Shown: positions 1-5,270 of the stretch, piece after piece | Layout: each line of letters starts with the position of its first letter | Position numbering within the stretch: the first letter of the stretch is position 1 | Assembly (NCBI GenBank): GCA_030595765.1 | Contig: JAUVCJ010000067.1 | Span: 1 to 10,300 of the forward strand | DNA: 10,300 bases | From: Thermoplasmatota archaeon | GTDB lineage: Archaea > Thermoplasmatota > Thermoplasmata > GCA-020350865 > JAUVCJ01 | Reading direction: 5' to 3' | Program-made: the position numbers and the translations under genes | The notes under the pieces: model-generated | Told to the model about the DNA's origin: nothing | Seen by the model: the letters and a program-made list of their open reading frames with translations, nothing else | The model's database searches: none

Positions 1-713
1 AAATGCCTGGTCGTGGAGCAGATGCATGGTCCGATCTCGCTGACCAAAGCAGATGCAGAGCGTAACTGATAGGCAACGATCTCCTGCTCCACCTCGACCA
101 GCTCCCCTCGAAACAGCCCAGACTCGAATCCCTTGGTCAACACAGGCATTCGATGGAGTCCGGTAACCTCATGATCCAGATCCATTATGCTGATTAGGTC
201 GTTCTTCTTGATGTCCCTGACACATATCGTGTCCTCGATCGTGCGATCCATTCCTGCTTCAAGCGGCTCCCGGAACATTACCTGGATGCTCTGCCTTTGG
301 GTAAAGCCGAGAGCCTTGTAAAATTCAACAACGTTGTCATAGGCATACAATCCGATATGGTCCGCCTCGCCTGAACGAAGGCGCTCGATCGCCTGACGCA
401 TCAATTCGGTTCCAATGCCTTTGCCGCGGTAATCTCTATCCACAACCACGTTCCCTATCCAACCCAGCCTCCCATACTGGGTGCAGAGGGCAGTGCCGCA
501 CATCTTCTGTTCTTCCTTGGGCGCCTGGTCCTCCTTGGCCCTGGCTCCTTTTTCTTCTTCTCCCTGGGCTAATAGGTTCTGAGCAATCAAGCAGGTAACA
601 GAATCCAAAGAGTTCATCAGTTCAAAATCCAGGTCGGAAAAACCCCAGTCCTCTGCATCCGTGATTTCTTTAAGAAATCCAAGGTCTTCCGAGGTGGATC
701 TGCGGAATTGCAT
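1..713 (-). CDS. Tandem-domain GNAT N-acetyltransferase, C-terminus cut by window edge
   Basis: The frame is open from ATG at 711-713 to the left edge, giving 237 codons with no stop. GNAT enzymes move the acetyl group of acetyl-CoA to an amine. The acetyl-CoA pyrophosphate loop is visible as R96-G-K-G-I-G101, preceded by a beta4-like strand (WIGNVVVDRDYR) and followed by the typical helix and FYKALGF segment (131-137). After about residue 155 a second, degenerate GNAT-like half begins (DLDHEVTGLHR, then VAYQLRS and EIGP near the edge), the arrangement of two-domain YitH-type proteins. Residues 50-70 form a charged low-complexity insertion that most family members would not need. The ATG directly follows the TAA of the upstream small gene, and GAGGGG in that gene's last codons can act as ribosome binding site, so the two should be co-transcribed and coupled. 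The substrate cannot be read from sequence. The family is secure; the second-domain assignment is moderately sure. Confidence 0.85.
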   Translation of the reverse strand, partial: MQFRRSTSEDLGFLKEITDAEDWGFSDLDFELMNSLDSVTCLIAQNLLAQGEEEKGARAKEDQAPKEEQKMCGTALCTQYGRLGWIGNVVVDRDYRGKGIGTELMRQAIERLRSGEADHIGLYAYDNVVEFYKALGFTQRQSIQVMFREPLEAGMDRTIEDTICVRDIKKNDLISIMDLDHEVTGLHRMPVLTKGFESGLFRGELVEVEQEIVAYQLRSASALVSEIGPCICSTTRH

Positions 714-848
714 TTAGTACCCCTCGTCGCACTTCCATTGACCATTGGTGATGAATCTATCATCTCCACGCTGATGCTTTATCTGGCACGGCCCAAACTC
801 GTCATCCTCTGAACCATACCACAGGCTGCAATCCTTGCATTGGCGCAT
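714..848 (-). CDS. Small four-cysteine (probable metal-binding) protein, 44 aa
   Basis: This short gene has its start at the ATG at 846-848. An upstream in-frame ATG at 905 would add 19 residues, but these lie across and beyond the TATA element at 874-881, so the shorter form is preferred. The product has C4-x2-C7, then C21 and C39, with a conserved-looking CKDCSLWYG start and a KCDEGY end; this resembles a small single-site zinc- or iron-binding module. No domain family is recognised with certainty. The stop codon TAA is immediately followed by the ATG of the GNAT gene, so it is the first gene of a two-gene operon. The predicted transcription start (about 852) lies only a few bases from the ATG, so the mRNA would be nearly leaderless. 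A role tied to the acetyltransferase is inferred from coupling only. Confidence 0.65.
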   Translation of the reverse strand: MRQCKDCSLWYGSEDDEFGPCQIKHQRGDDRFITNGQWKCDEGY

Positions 849-873
849 GAGAGTGGATATTGTGTTTCCGGTT

Positions 874-883
874 AATTTAAATA
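874..883. promoter_or_regulatory. Shared bidirectional TATA element
   Basis: The AATTTAAATA run reads as TTTAAATA on the plus strand (876-883) and as TTTAAATT on the minus strand (874-881). Archaeal starts usually lie about 25 bp downstream of the TATA centre. That places them near 906 (plus, for cysS) and near 852 (minus, for the small cysteine protein). Both fit the chosen start codons. Inferred from sequence only. Confidence 0.5.
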
Positions 884-919
884 TCGATGCTCTGTTTGGC
901 ACCAAGCCAGGTGTTCGGA

Positions 920-2155
920 ATGACCATGAAGCTCTATGAGACCATGAGCCGAGATGTTTTGGATTTTTTTCCTTTGCAGGGGAACACTATCCGGATGTAT
1001 ACCTGCGGCCCCACGGTCTACCAGCACTGTCATCTTGGCCATGGTCGTTCCTACGTGGTGTTTGATGTCCTAAAAAGGCATATCCTGTCCAAGGGATGGG
1101 ATGTGAACCATGTCCAGAACTTCACAGATGTGGAGGACATAATTTTCAAGAGAGCCAGAGAAGTAGGGATCTCCCATCAGGAATTCTCTCAAAATTTCAT
1201 TGATGCCTATTTTTTGGACATGGAAAAGCTCAATGTTCTAAAGGCTGATAACTATCCTAAAGTGAGTCAGAACATAGAGGCCATGATAGAGGCCATCAAA
1301 ATATTTCTAGATAGGAAATGCGCATATGAACTGGAGGGAGACATATATTTCCATTCCACCTGCGCAAAGGGTTATGGCTCCCTATCCAGGATCAGACCGG
1401 ACATGCTTCTTGGCTCCTCACCGAATGGTGCAAGGAAGGCTCCGATGGATTTTTTGTTGTGGAAGAAGGAAGACCCTGAGAAATGGGATCAACTATGGCC
1501 TAGCCCGTGGGGGATGGGCAGACCCGGGTGGCACCTACAATGCACTGTTATGGCCCTAGATAGGCTGGGACCTACCCTGGACATTCATGGTGGTGGCCTG
1601 GACCTGATATACCCCCACCATGAGCACGAGAGGGTCGAGGCAGAGGCCCTGACTGGCTCGAAGTTCTGCAGGTTCTATCTTCATAACGGTTTTGTCAACA
1701 TCGATAAAGAAAAGATGTCCAAGTCAAAAGGGAACTATACCACTTTGCGTGAGCTATTTTCCAGATACGCCCCCCTAGCAGTGAGACACTATCTATTAAC
1801 TCATCATTACCGTTCGCACATAGAGCTGGACTACGATGCCTTGGAAAGATCCTGCAAAGCTCTAGAAAACCTCCGAGACATGGCAAACGACACTGCGCTG
1901 GAGCTTAACGCGCCTTCTGGCCTAGAAGTTAGCGCAGTCATAGCTCGCCTCCAGTCCCTGCGAGAGGAGTTCGAGGGAGCAATGGATTCAGACTTGGATA
2001 CTCCTACAGCACTGGGAGTGCTGGAGAGATATGTGAACTATGTCCTTGATCTAAAAGATTGCACTGGAAAACCCCTATCAGAAAGTACAATTCAGAAATT
2101 TAGAAGTGACCATTTTTTTATGATGAACAGACTCGGTATTGCTTCAGTAGAATGA
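920..2155 (+). CDS. cysS: Cysteinyl-tRNA synthetase-like protein, short form lacking C-terminal subdomain
   Basis: CysRS activates cysteine with ATP and charges tRNA-Cys in the cytoplasm. This 411-residue protein has the class I signatures HLGH (38-41) and KMSKS (265-269). The zinc/cysteine-binding set C29, C208, H233 and E237 lies within one residue of the E. coli positions (C28, C209, H234, E238), and the GWH tryptophan is present. Deviations: FTDVEDII where FTDVDDKI is usual, GWHLQC for GWHIEC, and HHEHE for HHENE. A DALR-like helical region follows, but the protein ends about 50 residues short of a typical 460-residue CysRS, without the terminal anticodon-binding subdomain. The start at 920 is chosen because AGGTG (909-913) lies six bases upstream; an in-frame ATG at 887 falls before the predicted transcription start. 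A second ATG at 926 is possible. It may be a functional short CysRS or a CysRS-derived cysteine ligase (MshC-like). Confidence 0.88.
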   Translation: MTMKLYETMSRDVLDFFPLQGNTIRMYTCGPTVYQHCHLGHGRSYVVFDVLKRHILSKGWDVNHVQNFTDVEDIIFKRAREVGISHQEFSQNFIDAYFLDMEKLNVLKADNYPKVSQNIEAMIEAIKIFLDRKCAYELEGDIYFHSTCAKGYGSLSRIRPDMLLGSSPNGARKAPMDFLLWKKEDPEKWDQLWPSPWGMGRPGWHLQCTVMALDRLGPTLDIHGGGLDLIYPHHEHERVEAEALTGSKFCRFYLHNGFVNIDKEKMSKSKGNYTTLRELFSRYAPLAVRHYLLTHHYRSHIELDYDALERSCKALENLRDMANDTALELNAPSGLEVSAVIARLQSLREEFEGAMDSDLDTPTALGVLERYVNYVLDLKDCTGKPLSESTIQKFRSDHFFMMNRLGIASVE

Positions 2156-2198
2156 TCATATATTTGATATCTAGACCCATCAGTTCTTTGAAATCTAG

Positions 2199-2272
2199 TA
2201 TATAAGAGCCGGAAATTCCAATACCTAATGGAGGGATACCAATCATTATTGGAACTTTACCCATATTTATAA
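2199..2272 (+). promoter_or_regulatory. Upstream TATA, possible 14-codon leader ORF and hairpin before the exporter gene
   Basis: TATATAA at 2199-2205 would place a start near 2228, exactly on an ATG that opens a short frame MEGYQSLLELYPYL ending at TAA 2270-2272. Overlapping it are inverted arms TTCCAATA (2216-2223) and TATTGGAA (2247-2254), with AATG/CATT able to extend the stem. This could be a leader peptide, an attenuator, the end of the cysS transcript, or chance. Confidence 0.25.
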
Positions 2273-2276
2273 ATAT
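2263..2276 (+). promoter_or_regulatory. TATA box for the TauE/SafE gene
   Basis: ATATTTATAAATAT is a symmetrical, very A/T-rich TATA element. Its centre lies about 31 bp before the ATG at 2301, so transcription should begin within a few bases of the start codon. No Shine-Dalgarno sequence precedes that ATG, which fits leaderless translation. Confidence 0.6.
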
Positions 2277-2300
2277 GAATTACTTTTTCGTTGGCGCTCT

Positions 2301-3056
2301 ATGGATACTACCCTGTTTATCGGATTAGCTGTAATAGGCCTTCTGATAGAGTACATCAAGGCCACATTGGGGATGGGATACGGTACTGCCCTTGTTCCGA
2401 TCCTACTTATTATGGGATTTGCCCCGCTGATAATAGTCCCAGTAGTTCTGGCATCGCAATTGATCTCTGGTGTGGCAGCATCCTATACCCATCATACATT
2501 GAGCAACGTCAACTTCAATCGAGATGGAAGGGACATACGTATTGCACTATTTCTTGCAGGGTTTGGTATCGTTGGCGCATCTCTAGCGGCTGTGATCGCG
2601 ATCCAGATCCCTGAGTGGGTGCTGAGGGCATATATTGGCGCTGTGGTAATATCAATGGGAATAATGCTGATGTGGGCGAGAAAGCGATCATTTAACTTCT
2701 CATGGCTTAGAATGGGTATAATTGGGATGGTGGCCTCAATTAACAAGGGAATGACCGGAGGAGGATACGGACCGCTTGTAACAGGCGGACAGATTCTCTC
2801 AGGAACCAAGCCAAAAGCATCAGTTGCGATAACAGCCTTGGCTGAATCAATAACATGTACTGGAGCTATACTAGTATTCATTTTCCTGGGTAGTGGTCTT
2901 GATGTTACTTTGCTAGCCCCATTATTGGTTGGTTCCATGATAGCAATGCCCCTTTCTGGACATACTGTCAAGAGAGTGAAAGAGGGTTCCTTGATGTCTG
3001 GGATTGGAGTTATCACCATTGTGATCGGGATCATCACCATTTATGGCCTCCGCTGA
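2301..3056 (+). CDS. TauE/SafE family membrane exporter
   Basis: This 251-residue integral membrane protein has about eight hydrophobic helices (roughly 4-20, 30-60 as a hairpin pair, 80-102, 106-125, 136-150, 172-196, 202-220 and 232-248). The inverted-repeat halves typical of TauE/SafE are visible: GMGYGTALVPIL near 24-35 and GMTGGGYGPLVTGG near 150-163, the glycine-rich signature loops. Family members move sulfite, sulfoacetate, other organosulfonates or related anions out of the cell; the substrate here cannot be told. The length is normal for the family and the frame is intact. The ATG at 2301 is preferred because the TATA box at 2263-2276 places the transcription start beside it. It stands alone on its promoter, followed by a small AbrB-type gene with its own TATA. 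Nearness to a CysRS-like gene and an ETHE1-like hydrolase is compatible with a sulfur-anion substrate, but that is inference. Confidence 0.85.
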   Translation: MDTTLFIGLAVIGLLIEYIKATLGMGYGTALVPILLIMGFAPLIIVPVVLASQLISGVAASYTHHTLSNVNFNRDGRDIRIALFLAGFGIVGASLAAVIAIQIPEWVLRAYIGAVVISMGIMLMWARKRSFNFSWLRMGIIGMVASINKGMTGGGYGPLVTGGQILSGTKPKASVAITALAESITCTGAILVFIFLGSGLDVTLLAPLLVGSMIAMPLSGHTVKRVKEGSLMSGIGVITIVIGIITIYGLR

Positions 3057-3153
3057 ATAGAACATGAGTTCTATGATCCAATGCAAGATATCCGGATCCA
3101 TTTTAACGGGGGCGGAGTAAAACATTATTGAATAAATTACAAGAATTATTGTA

Positions 3154-3192
3154 TTTATAACAAAATATATGTAGAGCAATGACCTAAAGAGG
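3154..3192 (+). promoter_or_regulatory. TATA box and Shine-Dalgarno of the AbrB-type gene
   Basis: TTTATAA at 3154-3160 predicts a start near 3182, leaving a leader of roughly 14 bases. AGAGG at 3188-3192 lies only three bases before the ATG at 3196, close for a ribosome binding site. The gene probably has its own transcript apart from the exporter gene. Confidence 0.4.
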
Positions 3193-3195
3193 CTC

Positions 3196-3375
3196 ATGAA
3201 GATAGATCTTGACGATGTAGTACACATTAAGGAGACTTCCATGACCATTCGGGGTTCCCGTAGGCGCACAACTGTACCTTCAGATGTGGTAAAAGCGCTT
3301 TCTCTCAAAGATGGGGACAAAATGCGATGGGTTTTGATGAAGGATGGCAGAATCATCATCACCAAGGTAAAATAA
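3196..3375 (+). CDS. AbrB/SpoVT-type small DNA-binding protein, 59 aa
   Basis: The product is 59 residues with the swapped-hairpin AbrB pattern: a strand with TIRGSRRRTTVPSDVVKALSLKDGD (residues 17-41), then the W-V-L-M-K-D-G-R-I-I-I strand pair. The core R-x-T-V-P-x-x-V followed by L-x-x-G-D is the usual family signature. Such proteins dimerise and bind DNA as transcriptional regulators or as antitoxin halves of toxin-antitoxin pairs. No toxin-like gene is adjacent: the exporter lies upstream and the hydrolase downstream in the opposite direction, so a free-standing regulator is more likely than an antitoxin. An in-frame ATG at 3241 (residue 16) is a possible inner start and would still keep the domain. 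Targets are unknown; neighbouring genes are natural candidates by inference. Confidence 0.75.
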   Translation: MKIDLDDVVHIKETSMTIRGSRRRTTVPSDVVKALSLKDGDKMRWVLMKDGRIIITKVK

Positions 3376-3477
3376 CTTCAGACCCTGAAAATAACTTGAT
3401 CTCAGGATGTCAAGGCGAAGTTGTTGAATATTGTTATCTAGTTCTAGAGTTATGATGGCTGGTATTGCCCAAAATTA

Positions 3478-4092
3478 TTAGGAGCTCTCCATAAATTTAA
3501 CAAAGTCATCCATGGATCTGGGCTGGAGAGTATAATTGCTCTGCCTTTCCTCGCCTAGCGTTGAAACAGGGCTAGAACCATAATCATGGCCAGGGTAGAT
3601 CTTGAGCTCGTCTGATAATGGCTCAAGAATCCTGAAAAAGGTGTCCCATAGCTGCTGAGCGGAGCCGCCTGGCAGGTCAGTTCTTCCACACTCCCCAACA
3701 AAAAGGGTATCCCCAGTAAAAAGCGAGTCACCCACAAGAAAACACACGCTATCAGGAGTGTGCCCTGGGGTATGAATTACTTCAATCTTCGATTTACCCA
3801 ATTCCAGGACTTGCCCATTCGCAAGGGACAGGTCTATGCCATTCTGTAGCTGTCCAAACCCAGCCAACTTAGCTCCTGTAGCACTCCTGGCCTCCTGGTT
3901 ACCAGCAGTATGATCCAAATGATGATGAGTGTTGAGGATCAGTTCGATATTAGCTCCTAGTTCCTCAATTCCATCCGACAGAGCCTTTGGGTATAGCGTG
4001 GGGTCTATGATGGCTCCCTTTTTTGAAATATCATCCACCAACAAATAGGTGAAATTTCCTAAAGGCCCGACCTTGAACTGCTTCACAATCAT
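3478..4092 (-). CDS. MBL-fold metallo-hydrolase, ETHE1/glyoxalase II-like
   Basis: This 204-residue metallo-beta-lactamase-fold protein shows the metal motif THHHLDH (H56, H58, D60, H61), the HTPGHT histidine (H111), the bridging aspartate of TGDTLF (D128) and the last histidine of PGHDYG (H169). GRTDLPGGS (136-144) and the C-terminal run PGHDYG..STLGEER..N..L..R..DDFVKFM match the ETHE1 persulfide dioxygenase pattern better than classical glyoxalase II. ETHE1 enzymes oxidise glutathione or related persulfides to sulfite using iron and O2; glyoxalase II hydrolyses thioesters. In an anaerobic archaeon a thioesterase-like role may be more realistic, so the reaction is left open. The start is set at ATG 4092, with GGTGG just upstream; a GTG at 4104 in the same frame would add four residues. 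The gene diverges from folD. Confidence 0.85.
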   Translation of the reverse strand: MIVKQFKVGPLGNFTYLLVDDISKKGAIIDPTLYPKALSDGIEELGANIELILNTHHHLDHTAGNQEARSATGAKLAGFGQLQNGIDLSLANGQVLELGKSKIEVIHTPGHTPDSVCFLVGDSLFTGDTLFVGECGRTDLPGGSAQQLWDTFFRILEPLSDELKIYPGHDYGSSPVSTLGEERQSNYTLQPRSMDDFVKFMESS

Positions 4093-4109
4093 TGAAACCA
4101 CCACATTTC

Positions 4110-4197
4110 TTCTTGCATAAGATTTCTTGCTCTTCTTGCATAATGAGTTCTTGCTTTACTCTTGCCTAATAGTTCTTGCTTTACTCTTGCCTAAGAG
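4110..4197. repeat. TTCTTGC repeat cluster with two 25-bp tandem copies
   Basis: TTCTTGC occurs at 4110, 4124, 4133, 4148 and 4173, with related CTCTTGCCT at 4158 and 4183. Two 25-bp units, 4148-4172 and 4173-4197, differ at one base near the end. TTCTTGCATAA is itself repeated at 4110-4120 and 4133-4143. On the minus strand this is a GCAAGAA array directly upstream of the hydrolase start, so it would lie in its leader or promoter. Confidence 0.75.
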
Positions 4198-4199
4198 TT

Positions 4200-4217
4200 A
4201 TTACATAAATTACATAA
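4200..4217 (-). promoter_or_regulatory. Tandem 9-bp A/T repeat, possible hydrolase promoter
   Basis: ATTACATAA is repeated head to tail at 4200-4208 and 4209-4217. On the minus strand this reads as a TTATGTAAT-type A/T-rich element that could serve as TATA for the hydrolase. The transcription start would then lie near 4180, giving a leader of about 90 bases that carries the GCAAGAA repeats. Weakly supported. Confidence 0.3.
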
Positions 4218-4263
4218 AAGTAACTGCAATATTTTTCTTCTCTTTCCTGATGGCATCGGCAAT

Positions 4264-4300
4264 CTATTTAACTGTTGATCCACATTGCTTGTTGGAAGGG
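4264..4300 (+). promoter_or_regulatory. folD promoter TATA and Shine-Dalgarno
   Basis: TATTTAA at 4264-4270 predicts a start near 4293. GGAAGGG at 4294-4300 lies six bases before the ATG at 4307 and fixes that codon as the folD start. In-frame codons upstream, back to 4127, encode a hydrophobic stretch unlike FolD and belong to the repeat-filled gap. Confidence 0.5.
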
Positions 4301-4306
4301 ATTATC

Positions 4307-5203
4307 ATGGGTGCAATGGTCATAGATGGAAAGGGTATCGCCAAGCAGATCCGGAACGAGGTTGGTGAAGAGGTTCAAAAACTCGGTGAACGTGGATTGG
4401 TGCCGGGTTTGGCTGCAATAATAGTGGGTAACGATCCGGCTTCAGAAGTTTATATTAACATGAAGATGAAAGCCTGTGACAAGGCAGGCATCTATCATGA
4501 AACGATCGAAAAACCTGACGAAACAACCCAAGAGGAGTTGCTCAGGACCATTGAGAAGCTCAATGGGGACATGAACATACATGGCATTCTGGTACAGCTT
4601 CCGCTTCCAAGGCATATAGATGAGTCAGTAGTGCTTGAATCCATCGACCCTCTCAAAGACGTGGATGGCTTCCACCCGCTCAATTTGGGTAATTTATTCC
4701 TTGGCACCCCTTCATTCGTCCCTTGCACCCCATTAGGAGTTCAGGAATTGCTGGTTCGCTCCGGCCATCATCCCGATGGCAAGCGAGTGGTGATCGTGGG
4801 TAGGTCAAATATCGTTGGTAAACCATTAATGGCGATGCTTGTGCAAAAGGAGAAAGGTGCCAATGCCACAGTTACAATGTGCCATACTGGCACTACCGAC
4901 CTGGGAGCCATCACAAGAGAGGCAGACATCCTTATCGTAGCCATGGGACGACCAAAAGCCATAACTGCGGATATGGTCAAGGAGGGCGCTGTTGTCATCG
5001 ATGTTGGAATTCACAGGTTGGATGACCCATCAGCCAAGCGTGGTTATTCGATAGTGGGTGATGTGGACTTTGAAAATGTCGCTCCCAAATGTCTGGCGAT
5101 ATCACCAGTCCCAGGGGGTGTTGGCCCCATGACAATTGCAATGTTGCTTAATAACACAGTTCTTGCAGCCAAGTACCAGGCCGAGCTTGAGGGCGATATC
5201 TAA
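4307..5203 (+). CDS. folD: Bifunctional methylenetetrahydrofolate dehydrogenase/cyclohydrolase
   Basis: FolD oxidises 5,10-methylene-tetrahydrofolate to methenyl-tetrahydrofolate with NAD(P)+ and hydrolyses it to 10-formyl-tetrahydrofolate, feeding purine synthesis and other one-carbon uses in the cytoplasm. The 298-residue length is typical. Catalytic residues line up with E. coli: Y49 and K53 in YINMK, Q97 in VQLPLP and D120 in DVDGF. Also visible are PCTPLG (139-144), the dinucleotide-binding GRSNIVGKP (165-173) and the terminal PVPGGVGPMT (267-276). The start at 4307 gives the usual N-terminus (VIDGKGIAKQIR) and is backed by a Shine-Dalgarno. Presence of FolD suggests that this archaeon uses tetrahydrofolate at least for biosynthesis, as known for Methanosarcina-type lineages; whether tetrahydromethanopterin is also used cannot be seen here. 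Confidence 0.96.
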   Translation: MGAMVIDGKGIAKQIRNEVGEEVQKLGERGLVPGLAAIIVGNDPASEVYINMKMKACDKAGIYHETIEKPDETTQEELLRTIEKLNGDMNIHGILVQLPLPRHIDESVVLESIDPLKDVDGFHPLNLGNLFLGTPSFVPCTPLGVQELLVRSGHHPDGKRVVIVGRSNIVGKPLMAMLVQKEKGANATVTMCHTGTTDLGAITREADILIVAMGRPKAITADMVKEGAVVIDVGIHRLDDPSAKRGYSIVGDVDFENVAPKCLAISPVPGGVGPMTIAMLLNNTVLAAKYQAELEGDI

Positions 5204-5218
5204 ACAAGTTGGGCAAAA

Positions 5219-5249
5219 CTATTTAATCTGAACCCATTGATAATGGGTT
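5219..5249 (+). promoter_or_regulatory. TATA box followed by a perfect inverted repeat
   Basis: CTATTTAAT at 5219-5227 is a TATA candidate for the downstream surface-protein gene. AACCCATT (5231-5238) and AATGGGTT (5242-5249) form a perfect 8-bp inverted repeat around a 3-base loop, ending at the predicted transcription start near 5249. That position suits a repressor operator. It could instead be a hairpin at the end of the folD transcript, whose stop lies 28 bases before it. Confidence 0.45.
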
Positions 5250-5258
5250 GTTAATCAT

Positions 5259-5265
5259 GGAGGTG
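5259..5265 (+). promoter_or_regulatory. Strong Shine-Dalgarno that decides an ATC start
   Basis: GGAGGTG is a full complement of the archaeal 16S rRNA 3' end. Five bases downstream, in the frame of the surface protein, is ATC at 5271-5273. The nearest ATG (5257) overlaps this Shine-Dalgarno and is in another frame. Confidence 0.55.
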
Positions 5266-5270
5266 GGCCT

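Noticed and set aside
887..919. Upstream ATG start for the CysRS-like gene
   Set aside because: It lies between the TATA element and the predicted transcription start, and the extra residues have no counterpart in CysRS N-termini.
2492..3040. 182-codon minus-strand frame inside the exporter gene
   Set aside because: It is the antisense of a recognised TauE/SafE membrane protein, with Pro/Ile-rich composition typical of reversed hydrophobic codons.
2922..3365. 147-codon minus-strand frame over the AbrB gene
   Set aside because: It covers the end of the exporter, the gap and the AbrB-type gene in antisense, and resembles no protein family.
4127..4306. N-terminal extension of FolD with a hydrophobic segment, like a signal peptide
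   Set aside because: It would start at TTG inside the repeat cluster. FolD is cytoplasmic, and a good Shine-Dalgarno fixes the ATG at 4307.
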